The notes below the pieces were generated by a model. That model did not search any database and was not told where the DNA came from. It saw nothing but the letters and a program-made list of their open reading frames with translations. A stretch of 20,292 bases of DNA from a virus, in the IMG/VR virus record IMGVR_UViG_3300010299_000084, positions 1 to 20,292 of that record. One strand, given 5' to 3'. The position numbers were made by a program, and so were the translations under genes. Shown here one piece after another: positions 6,365 to 14,951 of the stretch (position 1 is the stretch's first letter; every line of letters begins with the position of its first letter).

Positions 6365-6641
6365 CTTTGCTTAGTCCTTGTACTAGATCTTTTAACAATG
6401 ATTTAATTTCAGAAACATCATCTTTCAATGAATTTACTTCATTCTCTAGGATTTGATGTTTCTGTTTTTCTTGTCTAACTCTGTCACCTCTTTTAATTGA
6501 TGCTTGTTCTAGAGATTCTCTGTATCTCTTATATTCTTCAATTGCTTCAAAATCTGTGTTGCACAAGAGACCCGTGCGAGGGTCTCTTGCCCAATTTTCA
6601 ACATTCTCAATTGGTTCGTATTCAAAGTGTTCTGTATCCAT
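6357..6641 (-). CDS. 94-aa coiled-coil protein of unknown function
   Basis: I do not recognise the family. The N-terminal half is acidic and has a DPRTGLLCN motif at about 20-28. From about residue 55 to the end it is a charged helix with heptad-like spacing (KHQILENEVNSLKDDVSEIK, then SLLKDLVQGL), so a parallel coiled coil is likely. The ATG lies two bases after the stop of the giant gene, and its own stop overlaps the next ATG by eight bases, so it belongs to the same operon. It occupies the place of T4 wac (fibritin, a coiled-coil trimer), but it is far shorter and no homology is visible. A chaperone or small structural connector is possible. Confidence 0.7.
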   Translation of the reverse strand: MDTEHFEYEPIENVENWARDPRTGLLCNTDFEAIEEYKRYRESLEQASIKRGDRVRQEKQKHQILENEVNSLKDDVSEIKSLLKDLVQGLSKDV

Positions 6642-6643
6642 TT

Positions 6644-9600
6644 TTAAACAAGAGCAATAACTTTCAGACCAGTGAGTCTTGGGGGATCTGCCTGGTTTCT
6701 AGCAGCACACATAATCTTAATCTTGAACTGTTGGAATGGTGCTTGATCATCAACACTAAACTTGAAGGTTTGGAATTCATCCTTCTCCGATCTAGGAACT
6801 CTTTGATCGGGTCTACCATCATTGCGAGCTTCATCAATGATCAATCCCTTAGAATCGATATTCAGATAACCTGGGAACATTGTCCACATTCCATTATCTT
6901 CAGCACCAGGACTTACGATATTGTAAGCACATCTGATATCAGCACCAGGCGGGAAGTATGCTTCAAGTCTAACTTGAAGTGCAGTTGCTGATGTTGGGAG
7001 ATCAAGAACTTTAGTTACATAAATGAATTCGTGATCATCAGTGCCTTTACCTCTCAAGATTCTCTTGTTGTTCATATAATTGTTATTGTTATATGGACGG
7101 TTGATAATATTATCGGTAAGAATAACAGCAGCTCTATCCAGATCAATCACTGGAGAGATCTTGTCATCAGCACTTTCGAGAGTTACATCCATTGTAAATG
7201 ATCTCTTTCCTGGGAAGGTAGTGGAATCAAGTTGACGAACTTCGTTCAATCTTGAAGCAACCATTCTCTCAGTCTTCAGTTCATTAATAACACCCCATTC
7301 AATTGGTTCATAATCAGCATCCTGGAATGAGTTTTCATTTCCATCAATACTTGTAGCAGTAATGGATCTGAGTCTTCCGCTAATCTTAGTATTCGGGAAT
7401 ACTAACTGATGGAAGTGTGGGGTAACTGCAGAATATGTCCAGTTTTGTGTCAAGATACCCTCGTCTCCGCCACATCTCTTGCCCTTTCTGAATGTGAGTC
7501 TTGGGAAAGATCCATCAGCAGAACGATCAATACCCTTCTGAGTTAAATCAATGTCAATATCAAAGAAGTTGTGATCTGATCTAAAGTTACGATTCTCGCC
7601 TGTAATAAGATTAGGAATCAAGTCGTGTTCGGTATTAATTCTTCTCAGAGAAATACCATCAAGTTCATATTTCTGAATCTCAGATCCCTCTTCGTGATAT
7701 GCTCTTCTTGTGAAGTCAACACCACGAGCAGTGATACCAACAAGTTTCTGACCATCAACACCAGTATATTCAATAACTTCATCGTCGATAATTACATATC
7801 CAGGATTAGTTGTACTAACGCCAACTCTCTCAAATGTATTGAAGATATTCATAGAACCTGTTACGGTAATATCAGCATTTCCTGCAGAATCAACTTCATT
7901 AGTAATTTTTCTTGGTCTCGAATCTGGTTCAATACCACGAAGTCTCACTCTGTTGTCTCTGTCATACATACCGTGACCTCTGGCATAGACTCTGATAGTC
8001 TCGCCTCCGTGATACGAATACTTATTGTATGCAGAAATACCAATACCGCTAGGAAGGAATTGTAACACTCCATCACCATCTCTATATGACAGAGAGGAAG
8101 CAGATCCAGTTGCTCCTGTATTAGGAACACCATAAACATCAGTTACTCTCAGAACAACGTTGGAACTTACTCCAGTGACGCGAGCCAAGAAGTCTCTACC
8201 AAGTTGACCATCTCCGATTGATCCGATGGAAGCAATACCAACTCTTTCATTAAGTTGCCAATCAGAACCACCATCAGTTACATTAATCTGAGTAATAGCA
8301 CCATTAGTGACGGTAACATCTGCTAACAGACCTGTTCCTTGACGGTGACGAATGCCCCAAGCATTGAGGGTTGTCAGAGCAACACCAACATAAGTCTCAA
8401 TACCACTGCTAGGAGTAAATCCAATACCAGCCTTGATAATTGTGATTGAAGTTGTGCCAAGAGCAACGCCACCTTCAGACCTTGCAATAACTGCTCTAAA
8501 GTTTGGATTCGCATTCTGTCTAATAATAGTACCACGCTTCAGCAATAATGCCTCTGCATCGCTCAGTTTTTCTGACAGAACGACTTTACCTGCTTGAGGA
8601 AGAGTTCTGATTGGATTGTCATCAAGCGAGACGATACCTCTATTACCTCTATTAAGTGGAGTGTTATAGAAAGTAGCAGTTCTTGGATTGCTAGTATCAA
8701 ATCTCGCTCTATAGAGAGTCCACTTGAGATCTTCAAGCAAACTAGGTGTCCAAGCTCCTGCTGCTTGTGATCTGAACAGTGCTCCTGACAGAGGTTGTTG
8801 TGCAATCTTACGACGATTTACACGACGAACTGCTCTCAGATAAACTCTTCTTCTTCTACCCGTTCCTCTCTTTTCAAGTCTCAGGCGGAGACCTCTGCTA
8901 GTTTCTACGAGACGACCACGAACTCTGAATTCAGCACCTCTGGCAAGATCTCTTCTTCCAGCATCTGTATCAACTCTAGCAACAATACCACCAGGACCAG
9001 GAAGATTGCGAACATTTCTAAGTCTATCGACAAATTCACCACGCTCCTGAATAGCAGCAGCACGAGAAGCACTGAGTCTTCTTCTTTCTTGTGCAGTGAG
9101 TCTAGTGTAGTCAACATAACCAGCAGTTCTAACGAATACAGATCTGCCTCTGTTATCTCTCAGAACTTCATCATCTCTGATGGTAATGTCAATCTCACCA
9201 ACTCTTGAAATCCATACTCTGTATCTTCTTGAATCTGTATCAAGAACCAGAGCATACTCCTTACCACCTTCCAGATAAATTGGTTCTTCAAAATCAACTT
9301 CAGTCTTATTTCTAGCATAGCGAGATCTACGAATATCGTCGGGTGGAATTTCTACCCTAGATCCTGGGATCACGTTATCAGTTGGAACCCCATTTTCACA
9401 AGTACGAAGTTCGGCAGTAACACTAAATCTGTTGTCCTTTCTCTGGAAGTAGAGATCAAACTTAGTTACAAATATTCCTGGAGTTTCGTCAACAGTAAAT
9501 GTTTGTGCCAGTGGATCTCTAAAGTATCCTTGCTTGACGAGTCTTCTACCAATAGCAACTCTTCTTCTCTCTGCTCTAACAGCAGATTTGTAAAGAATTT

Positions 9601-12600
9601 GTCCAGCAACTTTAAGAGCTCTCGCAGCAAGAACTTTGTTTCTTACAGCAGCTCTCTGTCCTCTACCAGCAACACCAAATGTATTTGGGTTAGCAGCATT
9701 ACCTGTCAGCAGGTTGATTTGCCTTCTAAGTTGGTTTCTAGCAATTTTATATTCTGCTCTATGTTTTCCAACAAAGACTTTGTTTAACCATCTGGATTGA
9801 TATTTGTAAACTGGATGTAAACCAGTATAGACTGGTGTCACCTTATCAACCTTACCATCACACAGAACCAGTGCCGCTGCTTCTGTTCTAGGTCTTACTC
9901 TCCATCTGTTGACTCTGCTAGCAGACAGTCTAAATTCGACCAGACCAGACTTGAACTTTCTTGGTTTCCATCTTGGATTTGGAATAAAGACAGACAGGTC
10001 AATTACGCCTCCTCTTCTGACCTTGAGGACTCTGTTAACAACTCTGGCAACGGCACCTGAAGTCTGACCCTTAAGAATCATTCCAGGAGCAATGTAACCA
10101 TAGAATCTTGGGTTTCTTGAACTTGAGAGAGTTGCCAGGTCAACGTTGATGAAACGTGAAGATGCAGTATAATTCTTAGGAATGATTCTGTTTCTTCCAT
10201 ATCCAGTTCTTCTATAAGATAAACCAAGCTTGTACTTAGTTCCTCTTAGAGCTGGATTGCGTCTCCAAGCACGAGTTTGTCCCGTTCTGATGTTGCCATA
10301 TCTATGTCTAGGATGTGCAACCCTGAAGACGATCTTGGCATTTCTTCTAGGCCAACCCCATCTCCATCTTCTCCTTGGCATATAACCAATAACTCTTTCA
10401 CCAATTCTAAATACACCTCTCTTCATTCTGATTCTGACAAGTTTAGGAGTTGTAAAACCTGTCATCTGTTTGTCGTTAATGTAGCACCAGACTCTGGCTC
10501 TCGGTCTCATCCGAGTTCCTCTTAATCTGAAGTTTCTGCTTCTGATAAATCTGGTTCCAGTTCCTGATGCGAGATACTTCTCTTCAATTCCACCAAGGTT
10601 CTTGTTAATAGCACCACGAAGAGCTTTTCTAGCACGGAAAGCAGCAATACCAACTTTAACGTGAGCAGCTGCTCTTGCTCTTCTAACGGCTGCTCTAGCA
10701 ATTCTACCGACATTTCCTTTCTTATCATTCCACCATTTTGGAATTCTTCTTCTATAACCTTTTCTTCCTCCAATGGCCCTAACTCTTCTAGCAAATCTTT
10801 GTCTACGACCAATAACCTCGTCTAACCAAGCACCCCAAACAATTTCATTATATCCAATTTGTGCTCCTTTACCAACAGAGAGTCTAAGTGCTTTGAAGTC
10901 ACCATACAGTTCGGCATTTCTAACTTTGAATCTCTTGGTAGAAACCCAGTTATCTGTTCTTGGCCATACTTGCAGTTTGCCAAACCAATATGTAATTCTG
11001 AAAGGATTGATCCTCACAGTTCTAGAGGCAAAAGGATTGCTAAGATACTCAATCTCTTCATAATCGAGAGTGAGAACATCACCCGTTCTTCTCAGACCCT
11101 CTGGGGTCTCACCCTCATCAGAATCATCAAAGTCAACTACTTGAATATCATCTTTATCTCTTGTGCTGTCATCGTCATCTTCATCTGTGATGATTCCATC
11201 TTGAGACAACTGCAACGGAAGCATTCTTGTAAAGTGCTTCGGTCTACATTCACCTTCCTCTTTATCGAGAGAAGCTTTGAACTCTGGGTCTTCCTGATCA
11301 GCAGTTAAGAAGTCTTGGAAGGTATCTACAATAACACCAGCCTTTGGTCTTTCTACTGGAGCAGGAGCAACCTCAGCACCACCTGAAGGATCATCCTTGT
11401 CTGCTTTAATCAGAGTCGTGATCTTGAGGTTCATTGCCTCCTGCTCTTCCATCAGGAGTTTATAATAATATTCGAGTGCCTTGATTCTTCTCTCAAGATC
11501 TGCGATATCCTTCATCGTATAACGCTTATGCTCAGAGAGCGTAATCGTTGCATCATCTACATCAAACAGATATGCTGGGAGACCAATGGAAGCAACCTCC
11601 ATTGCACCGCCATCAAGTTCCTCAGGAAGTTCTGGATCTTCTGCAGATTGTCCCTTAACGACCTGGAACTCACCCTCTGGTGTCAAATACAGTCTGTCAA
11701 TTCTAGACAGATAGTAATCATATGTTACCGTGATCTGTTCATCTGAAACAAGAATGTTCGGTGCAGAAAGACCAGCAACAGCAAAGTTTCTGCTCTTTTG
11801 ATCCAATGGAGATAGAGTGCTACTCAGATCATAAGCACCGACTCTTGGGCGATAGTCAATAATATCGCATTGTCTTACATCTTGAGTGAATCCAATTTTA
11901 TCGCCATAGAATTCTTGAGCATAACTCTCTACAGTGATCAGCTCTCCAGTATCTCCCTCTTCAATATCAAAGGTAGAGTAGATAATAGTCAGTCTATTAT
12001 CGGGAATTGCAAGACCCTTCTGTGCTTGACCAGCAGTCGGAATAGATCCGTCTGTCTTTGTTTCAACTCTTTCAAGAACTCCATAATTCATGAAGTCTCT
12101 CTTACGACCTTGATTCAGTTTATACTGATCTTTAATATCTTTGGCACCCTTCGTGAAATCTTTGCAAAGACCACGAACACCAGACTTACTTGCTCTAACT
12201 TGTTCTCCGTCTCTTAATTCACCATCTGAGAGCATTACAACTCTAATGTTGTTCGCATCATCAATTCTTACAACAAGAGCAACTTCTTCACTAGTTTCTC
12301 CGAAGAGTTCCTCACCAACAAGAAGATCACTCGTATCACTATTTGGACCATTCAGAGTATCAAACTCAACCTTCGGAAGATCTGGATCATCAGCATCATT
12401 TGATTCAATAACTGCCCAGATATCAACAACGTCTGGTTTCAGAAGACAGATTCTGTCATCTTGAACTCTTGTTCCATATGCATAATTTGCATCATAAATC
12501 AAACCATCATTCAGTGTGGTACTACCGATACCAGAAGCGGGGTTTGTGGATCTATTAATAGTAAGAATATTTACTGGATTAAAGATCTTTTTCTTTGCCT

Positions 12601-14947
12601 TAATATTGAACTTTTTCTGAGTAGCATATGCAATGGCATTTGTGTCTTCAGTTTTAGAAAGACCAACCAGTGTAACGCTCTTTCCATCAGTTGAAATTGA
12701 TACGTTTCCTCTGCTAAGAGGTTCAATGGTTCCGTCAGAATATGACAGAAGATATCTATCTGGTTGGAATGGTTGGAAGAAGAAGTCTGTTTCTGCTGTT
12801 GGCAGAGATGCTTGGTTTGCTGAAACAGAAACTGCACTATAGAATTTTCTGACAAAAATATCTGAACCATTCAGTTGAAGATTATCTGCAGGAGACTTGT
12901 GAAGAATCTCATACAGAGTATTCTCATCTTTTGGTTCATACTTTGCTCTAGGAGCAATAAGTTGAGTAACCTTGGTTGGAATTGGGGGCAATCCACCTTG
13001 GAATAACTTACTTACCGTTGTTACACCAGTAATTTCAACTTTGTATACACCTGCCTCAGACTTCGATGTACCAACAACAGAAGTCAGAGTTGGTTCGGTA
13101 TTTCCCTCAAGTTTAAAGGAGAGAAGAGTACCAGCTGTAGTCAGTCCAATTGGACTTGTGCTTGTAATTGTAGCGATACCACTGATAGAATCAGCAGCAC
13201 TAACGGTGTACTCTTCGTTTAAGAAGACTTTTTGTGCTCCAAGAACCAGATCAGCATTAAACGTGTTAATACCAACTGAAGAACCTTGGAAGACAGACTT
13301 TGCTTTGTTGATATCGTATGATTCAAACTGAGCAACGCTAATGGCATTATCGTCGCCATTAATCTCAATAGTTTCTCCCTGCTTGAAAGTTCCCTCAGCA
13401 GCTCTAATAGTAACAGTGAAACCAGTTCCTACAGGTCCAACAACAAATCCACCTGCTCCACTAGTTTCACCCTCAATGTGAGTACCATCACTTAAACCTA
13501 GTTCGTCAATCTCACCATCAAATGTGATCTTTGCATAATTGTCAATATCGAAGAGACGCAGAGAATATTGTGTAGTTTGATCTTCGTGGATACCATCTAA
13601 GAGATGGAAGTCATATACACGAGCTTCACCAATTACGTTACCAGAAGCAGTCGTGCTAACACTACCAACCAGTGCGTCGCGGAACTGCAGCGTGATTGTT
13701 GTTCCAAAACCAACGACAGGAGCTCCAAATACGTTGTGAACTCTGACTACTGGTCCAACATCAATTGTTACTTGCTCAAGTTCAACTGTAGAAGTATCTC
13801 TTGGTTTATTAACGTCAACATTACTGGTAGATAGTTTTTCAATTTCATATCCTTTTACATATGCCTTTCCTGCACCAATTTCATATACCATCAACTCATC
13901 TGATGGTGTTGCCCCTTCATCAGTTTCTTCAGTTGGTTTGAAAACACCATCATTTCCTTTGAAGTCGTTCAGCGACTCTTCTACTTCAAGGGTAAATGGT
14001 TTTACATAATAATTACCACTCTCATCATAAGTCCTACGAGCCATTTCATCCCGAATGTGCTTATACATCGGGTTTGCAGCCTGGAATTCTTGAACTTCTC
14101 CGTCCTTAATTCTCATAATTTCGACGAAGTTTGCATCGTCGAAATCATCAATATCCTTTCTTCCTAAGGTAGCTTCGATTCTTAATCTATCAGCACCAGG
14201 AGCAGCATAGTTGTTAAATCCCTGAGCATTATCAAGCAGAGATTCATCATCATAAGCTGTTACAATTTCTTCCTCAACAAATAAACCAACCCTGTGTGAT
14301 CCATCATTTGAATACTGTTCGAGAACAATTGACTGTTCATCAATATCACAGAAATGACCTCTTAAGAAATAAATGCCATCTTGGATCTCAACCGCAGATC
14401 CCTGTGCAACAGCATTGTTTGAAATTAACTTTGCAAATGGAGATCCTACAGGAATGACATTTCCAGCATACTCAATGCTAGACTCTGCAAGAATCAGGTT
14501 CTCGCCATCTTTAAATGACTGATTGTTACCCTCATCATCGTCCCCATCATCTTCCATTTTGACGTAGAGGGTTGTAACTCCTCTCTCAGATGATTCTGCA
14601 AAGAGAAAATCTACAACTTCAGCTTCTACAGTTGAAGTAGCACCCTTGATCTTAATTTCGTCTAATTGATCAAGATATGTTTCAACATCAACCCCATTGA
14701 ATTGAGATTCAATTTGAACTGCTGTATATCTGTTATTATATGATACGTTTCCAGGAATTACCTTAGAACCTTCTTTAAAGAAGTGGTTGCCAAACTGCTC
14801 AATTTGGTTTTGAAGCATTGACTGAACATTGTTCAGTTCACGCGCCTGAACAGGGTGAGCAGGCTTAAAAAGAACCCGATAGAACTTATCATCGGGATCA
14901 AAATCATCAAAATATGGGTTGAAATTGAGGTTAGTTCTGAGGGGCAT
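6644..14947 (-). CDS. Giant DUF4815-type virion structural protein (baseplate/fibre) with Arg-rich segments
   Basis: The 2767-residue protein occupies the position of T4 genes 9-12. The N-terminus has the DUF4815 pattern (LNFNPYFDDF, FYRVLFKPAHPVQARELNNV, QNQIEQFGNHFFKEGS). A conserved YYLSRIDRLYL is near 1075, a coiled coil (YTMKDIADLERRIKALEYYY) at about 1146-1181, VDTFQDF near 1210 and an Asp/Glu tract at about 1255-1285. Residues 1353-1808 are extremely Arg-rich yet keep family-like motifs (FIRSRNFRLRG, GYIAPGMILKGQTSGAVA). FRDPLAQTFTV...GIFVTKFDLYF (1808 onward) and PIYLEGGKEYALVL return to normal composition, followed by a second Arg-rich insert (about 1921-2046), then SGALFRSQAAGAWTPS. 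The C-terminal part carries a VIIDDEVIEYTGV module near 2380. It starts five bases from the gp8 stop. Host contact or baseplate periphery is inferred. Confidence 0.88.
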   Translation of the reverse strand: MPLRTNLNFNPYFDDFDPDDKFYRVLFKPAHPVQARELNNVQSMLQNQIEQFGNHFFKEGSKVIPGNVSYNNRYTAVQIESQFNGVDVETYLDQLDEIKIKGATSTVEAEVVDFLFAESSERGVTTLYVKMEDDGDDDEGNNQSFKDGENLILAESSIEYAGNVIPVGSPFAKLISNNAVAQGSAVEIQDGIYFLRGHFCDIDEQSIVLEQYSNDGSHRVGLFVEEEIVTAYDDESLLDNAQGFNNYAAPGADRLRIEATLGRKDIDDFDDANFVEIMRIKDGEVQEFQAANPMYKHIRDEMARRTYDESGNYYVKPFTLEVEESLNDFKGNDGVFKPTEETDEGATPSDELMVYEIGAGKAYVKGYEIEKLSTSNVDVNKPRDTSTVELEQVTIDVGPVVRVHNVFGAPVVGFGTTITLQFRDALVGSVSTTASGNVIGEARVYDFHLLDGIHEDQTTQYSLRLFDIDNYAKITFDGEIDELGLSDGTHIEGETSGAGGFVVGPVGTGFTVTIRAAEGTFKQGETIEINGDDNAISVAQFESYDINKAKSVFQGSSVGINTFNADLVLGAQKVFLNEEYTVSAADSISGIATITSTSPIGLTTAGTLLSFKLEGNTEPTLTSVVGTSKSEAGVYKVEITGVTTVSKLFQGGLPPIPTKVTQLIAPRAKYEPKDENTLYEILHKSPADNLQLNGSDIFVRKFYSAVSVSANQASLPTAETDFFFQPFQPDRYLLSYSDGTIEPLSRGNVSISTDGKSVTLVGLSKTEDTNAIAYATQKKFNIKAKKKIFNPVNILTINRSTNPASGIGSTTLNDGLIYDANYAYGTRVQDDRICLLKPDVVDIWAVIESNDADDPDLPKVEFDTLNGPNSDTSDLLVGEELFGETSEEVALVVRIDDANNIRVVMLSDGELRDGEQVRASKSGVRGLCKDFTKGAKDIKDQYKLNQGRKRDFMNYGVLERVETKTDGSIPTAGQAQKGLAIPDNRLTIIYSTFDIEEGDTGELITVESYAQEFYGDKIGFTQDVRQCDIIDYRPRVGAYDLSSTLSPLDQKSRNFAVAGLSAPNILVSDEQITVTYDYYLSRIDRLYLTPEGEFQVVKGQSAEDPELPEELDGGAMEVASIGLPAYLFDVDDATITLSEHKRYTMKDIADLERRIKALEYYYKLLMEEQEAMNLKITTLIKADKDDPSGGAEVAPAPVERPKAGVIVDTFQDFLTADQEDPEFKASLDKEEGECRPKHFTRMLPLQLSQDGIITDEDDDDSTRDKDDIQVVDFDDSDEGETPEGLRRTGDVLTLDYEEIEYLSNPFASRTVRINPFRITYWFGKLQVWPRTDNWVSTKRFKVRNAELYGDFKALRLSVGKGAQIGYNEIVWGAWLDEVIGRRQRFARRVRAIGGRKGYRRRIPKWWNDKKGNVGRIARAAVRRARAAAHVKVGIAAFRARKALRGAINKNLGGIEEKYLASGTGTRFIRSRNFRLRGTRMRPRARVWCYINDKQMTGFTTPKLVRIRMKRGVFRIGERVIGYMPRRRWRWGWPRRNAKIVFRVAHPRHRYGNIRTGQTRAWRRNPALRGTKYKLGLSYRRTGYGRNRIIPKNYTASSRFINVDLATLSSSRNPRFYGYIAPGMILKGQTSGAVARVVNRVLKVRRGGVIDLSVFIPNPRWKPRKFKSGLVEFRLSASRVNRWRVRPRTEAAALVLCDGKVDKVTPVYTGLHPVYKYQSRWLNKVFVGKHRAEYKIARNQLRRQINLLTGNAANPNTFGVAGRGQRAAVRNKVLAARALKVAGQILYKSAVRAERRRVAIGRRLVKQGYFRDPLAQTFTVDETPGIFVTKFDLYFQRKDNRFSVTAELRTCENGVPTDNVIPGSRVEIPPDDIRRSRYARNKTEVDFEEPIYLEGGKEYALVLDTDSRRYRVWISRVGEIDITIRDDEVLRDNRGRSVFVRTAGYVDYTRLTAQERRRLSASRAAAIQERGEFVDRLRNVRNLPGPGGIVARVDTDAGRRDLARGAEFRVRGRLVETSRGLRLRLEKRGTGRRRRVYLRAVRRVNRRKIAQQPLSGALFRSQAAGAWTPSLLEDLKWTLYRARFDTSNPRTATFYNTPLNRGNRGIVSLDDNPIRTLPQAGKVVLSEKLSDAEALLLKRGTIIRQNANPNFRAVIARSEGGVALGTTSITIIKAGIGFTPSSGIETYVGVALTTLNAWGIRHRQGTGLLADVTVTNGAITQINVTDGGSDWQLNERVGIASIGSIGDGQLGRDFLARVTGVSSNVVLRVTDVYGVPNTGATGSASSLSYRDGDGVLQFLPSGIGISAYNKYSYHGGETIRVYARGHGMYDRDNRVRLRGIEPDSRPRKITNEVDSAGNADITVTGSMNIFNTFERVGVSTTNPGYVIIDDEVIEYTGVDGQKLVGITARGVDFTRRAYHEEGSEIQKYELDGISLRRINTEHDLIPNLITGENRNFRSDHNFFDIDIDLTQKGIDRSADGSFPRLTFRKGKRCGGDEGILTQNWTYSAVTPHFHQLVFPNTKISGRLRSITATSIDGNENSFQDADYEPIEWGVINELKTERMVASRLNEVRQLDSTTFPGKRSFTMDVTLESADDKISPVIDLDRAAVILTDNIINRPYNNNNYMNNKRILRGKGTDDHEFIYVTKVLDLPTSATALQVRLEAYFPPGADIRCAYNIVSPGAEDNGMWTMFPGYLNIDSKGLIIDEARNDGRPDQRVPRSEKDEFQTFKFSVDDQAPFQQFKIKIMCAARNQADPPRLTGLKVIALV
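8812..9185 (-). other. Second Arg-rich insertion in the giant structural protein
   Basis: It covers about residues 1921-2046, between the conserved VGEIDI strand and the conserved IAQQPLSGALFRSQ motif, which I expect to lie close together in relatives. It includes LTAQERRRLSASRAAAIQER and EKRGTGRRRRVYLRAVRRVN. The first half looks helical and the second basic and beta-rich. The insertion status rests on remembered family pattern, not on an alignment. Confidence 0.55.
9525..10890 (-). other. Arginine-saturated region of the giant structural protein (about residues 1353-1808)
   Basis: In the 73 residues from VIGRRQRFARR to GAINKN I count 18 Arg and 7 Lys against a single Asp. Other blocks read MPRRRWRWGWPRRNAK and RAERRRVAIGRRLVK. 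Most Arg codons are AGA. The frame is correct because family-like motifs occur both inside and immediately after this segment in the same frame. Confidence 0.85.
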
Positions 14948-14951
14948 TGCT

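Noticed and set aside
6357-6641. Coiled-coil gene as fibritin (wac)
   Set aside because: Only the position and a short coiled coil agree. At 94 residues it is far too small and has no visible foldon-like C-terminus.
8800-10900. The Arg-rich region as a frameshifted reading of normal sequence
   Set aside because: The frame is continuous, without stops, for 2767 codons. Recognisable tail motifs occur before, inside and after the Arg-rich part in the same frame.
10859-11308. Plus-strand open frame of 149 codons opposite the giant gene, and similar plus-strand frames such as 6497-6991 and 7625-8065
   Set aside because: They are antisense to confident minus-strand genes with family motifs. Their Ser/Ile/Phe-rich compositions look like reverse readings, and no protein family is recognisable.
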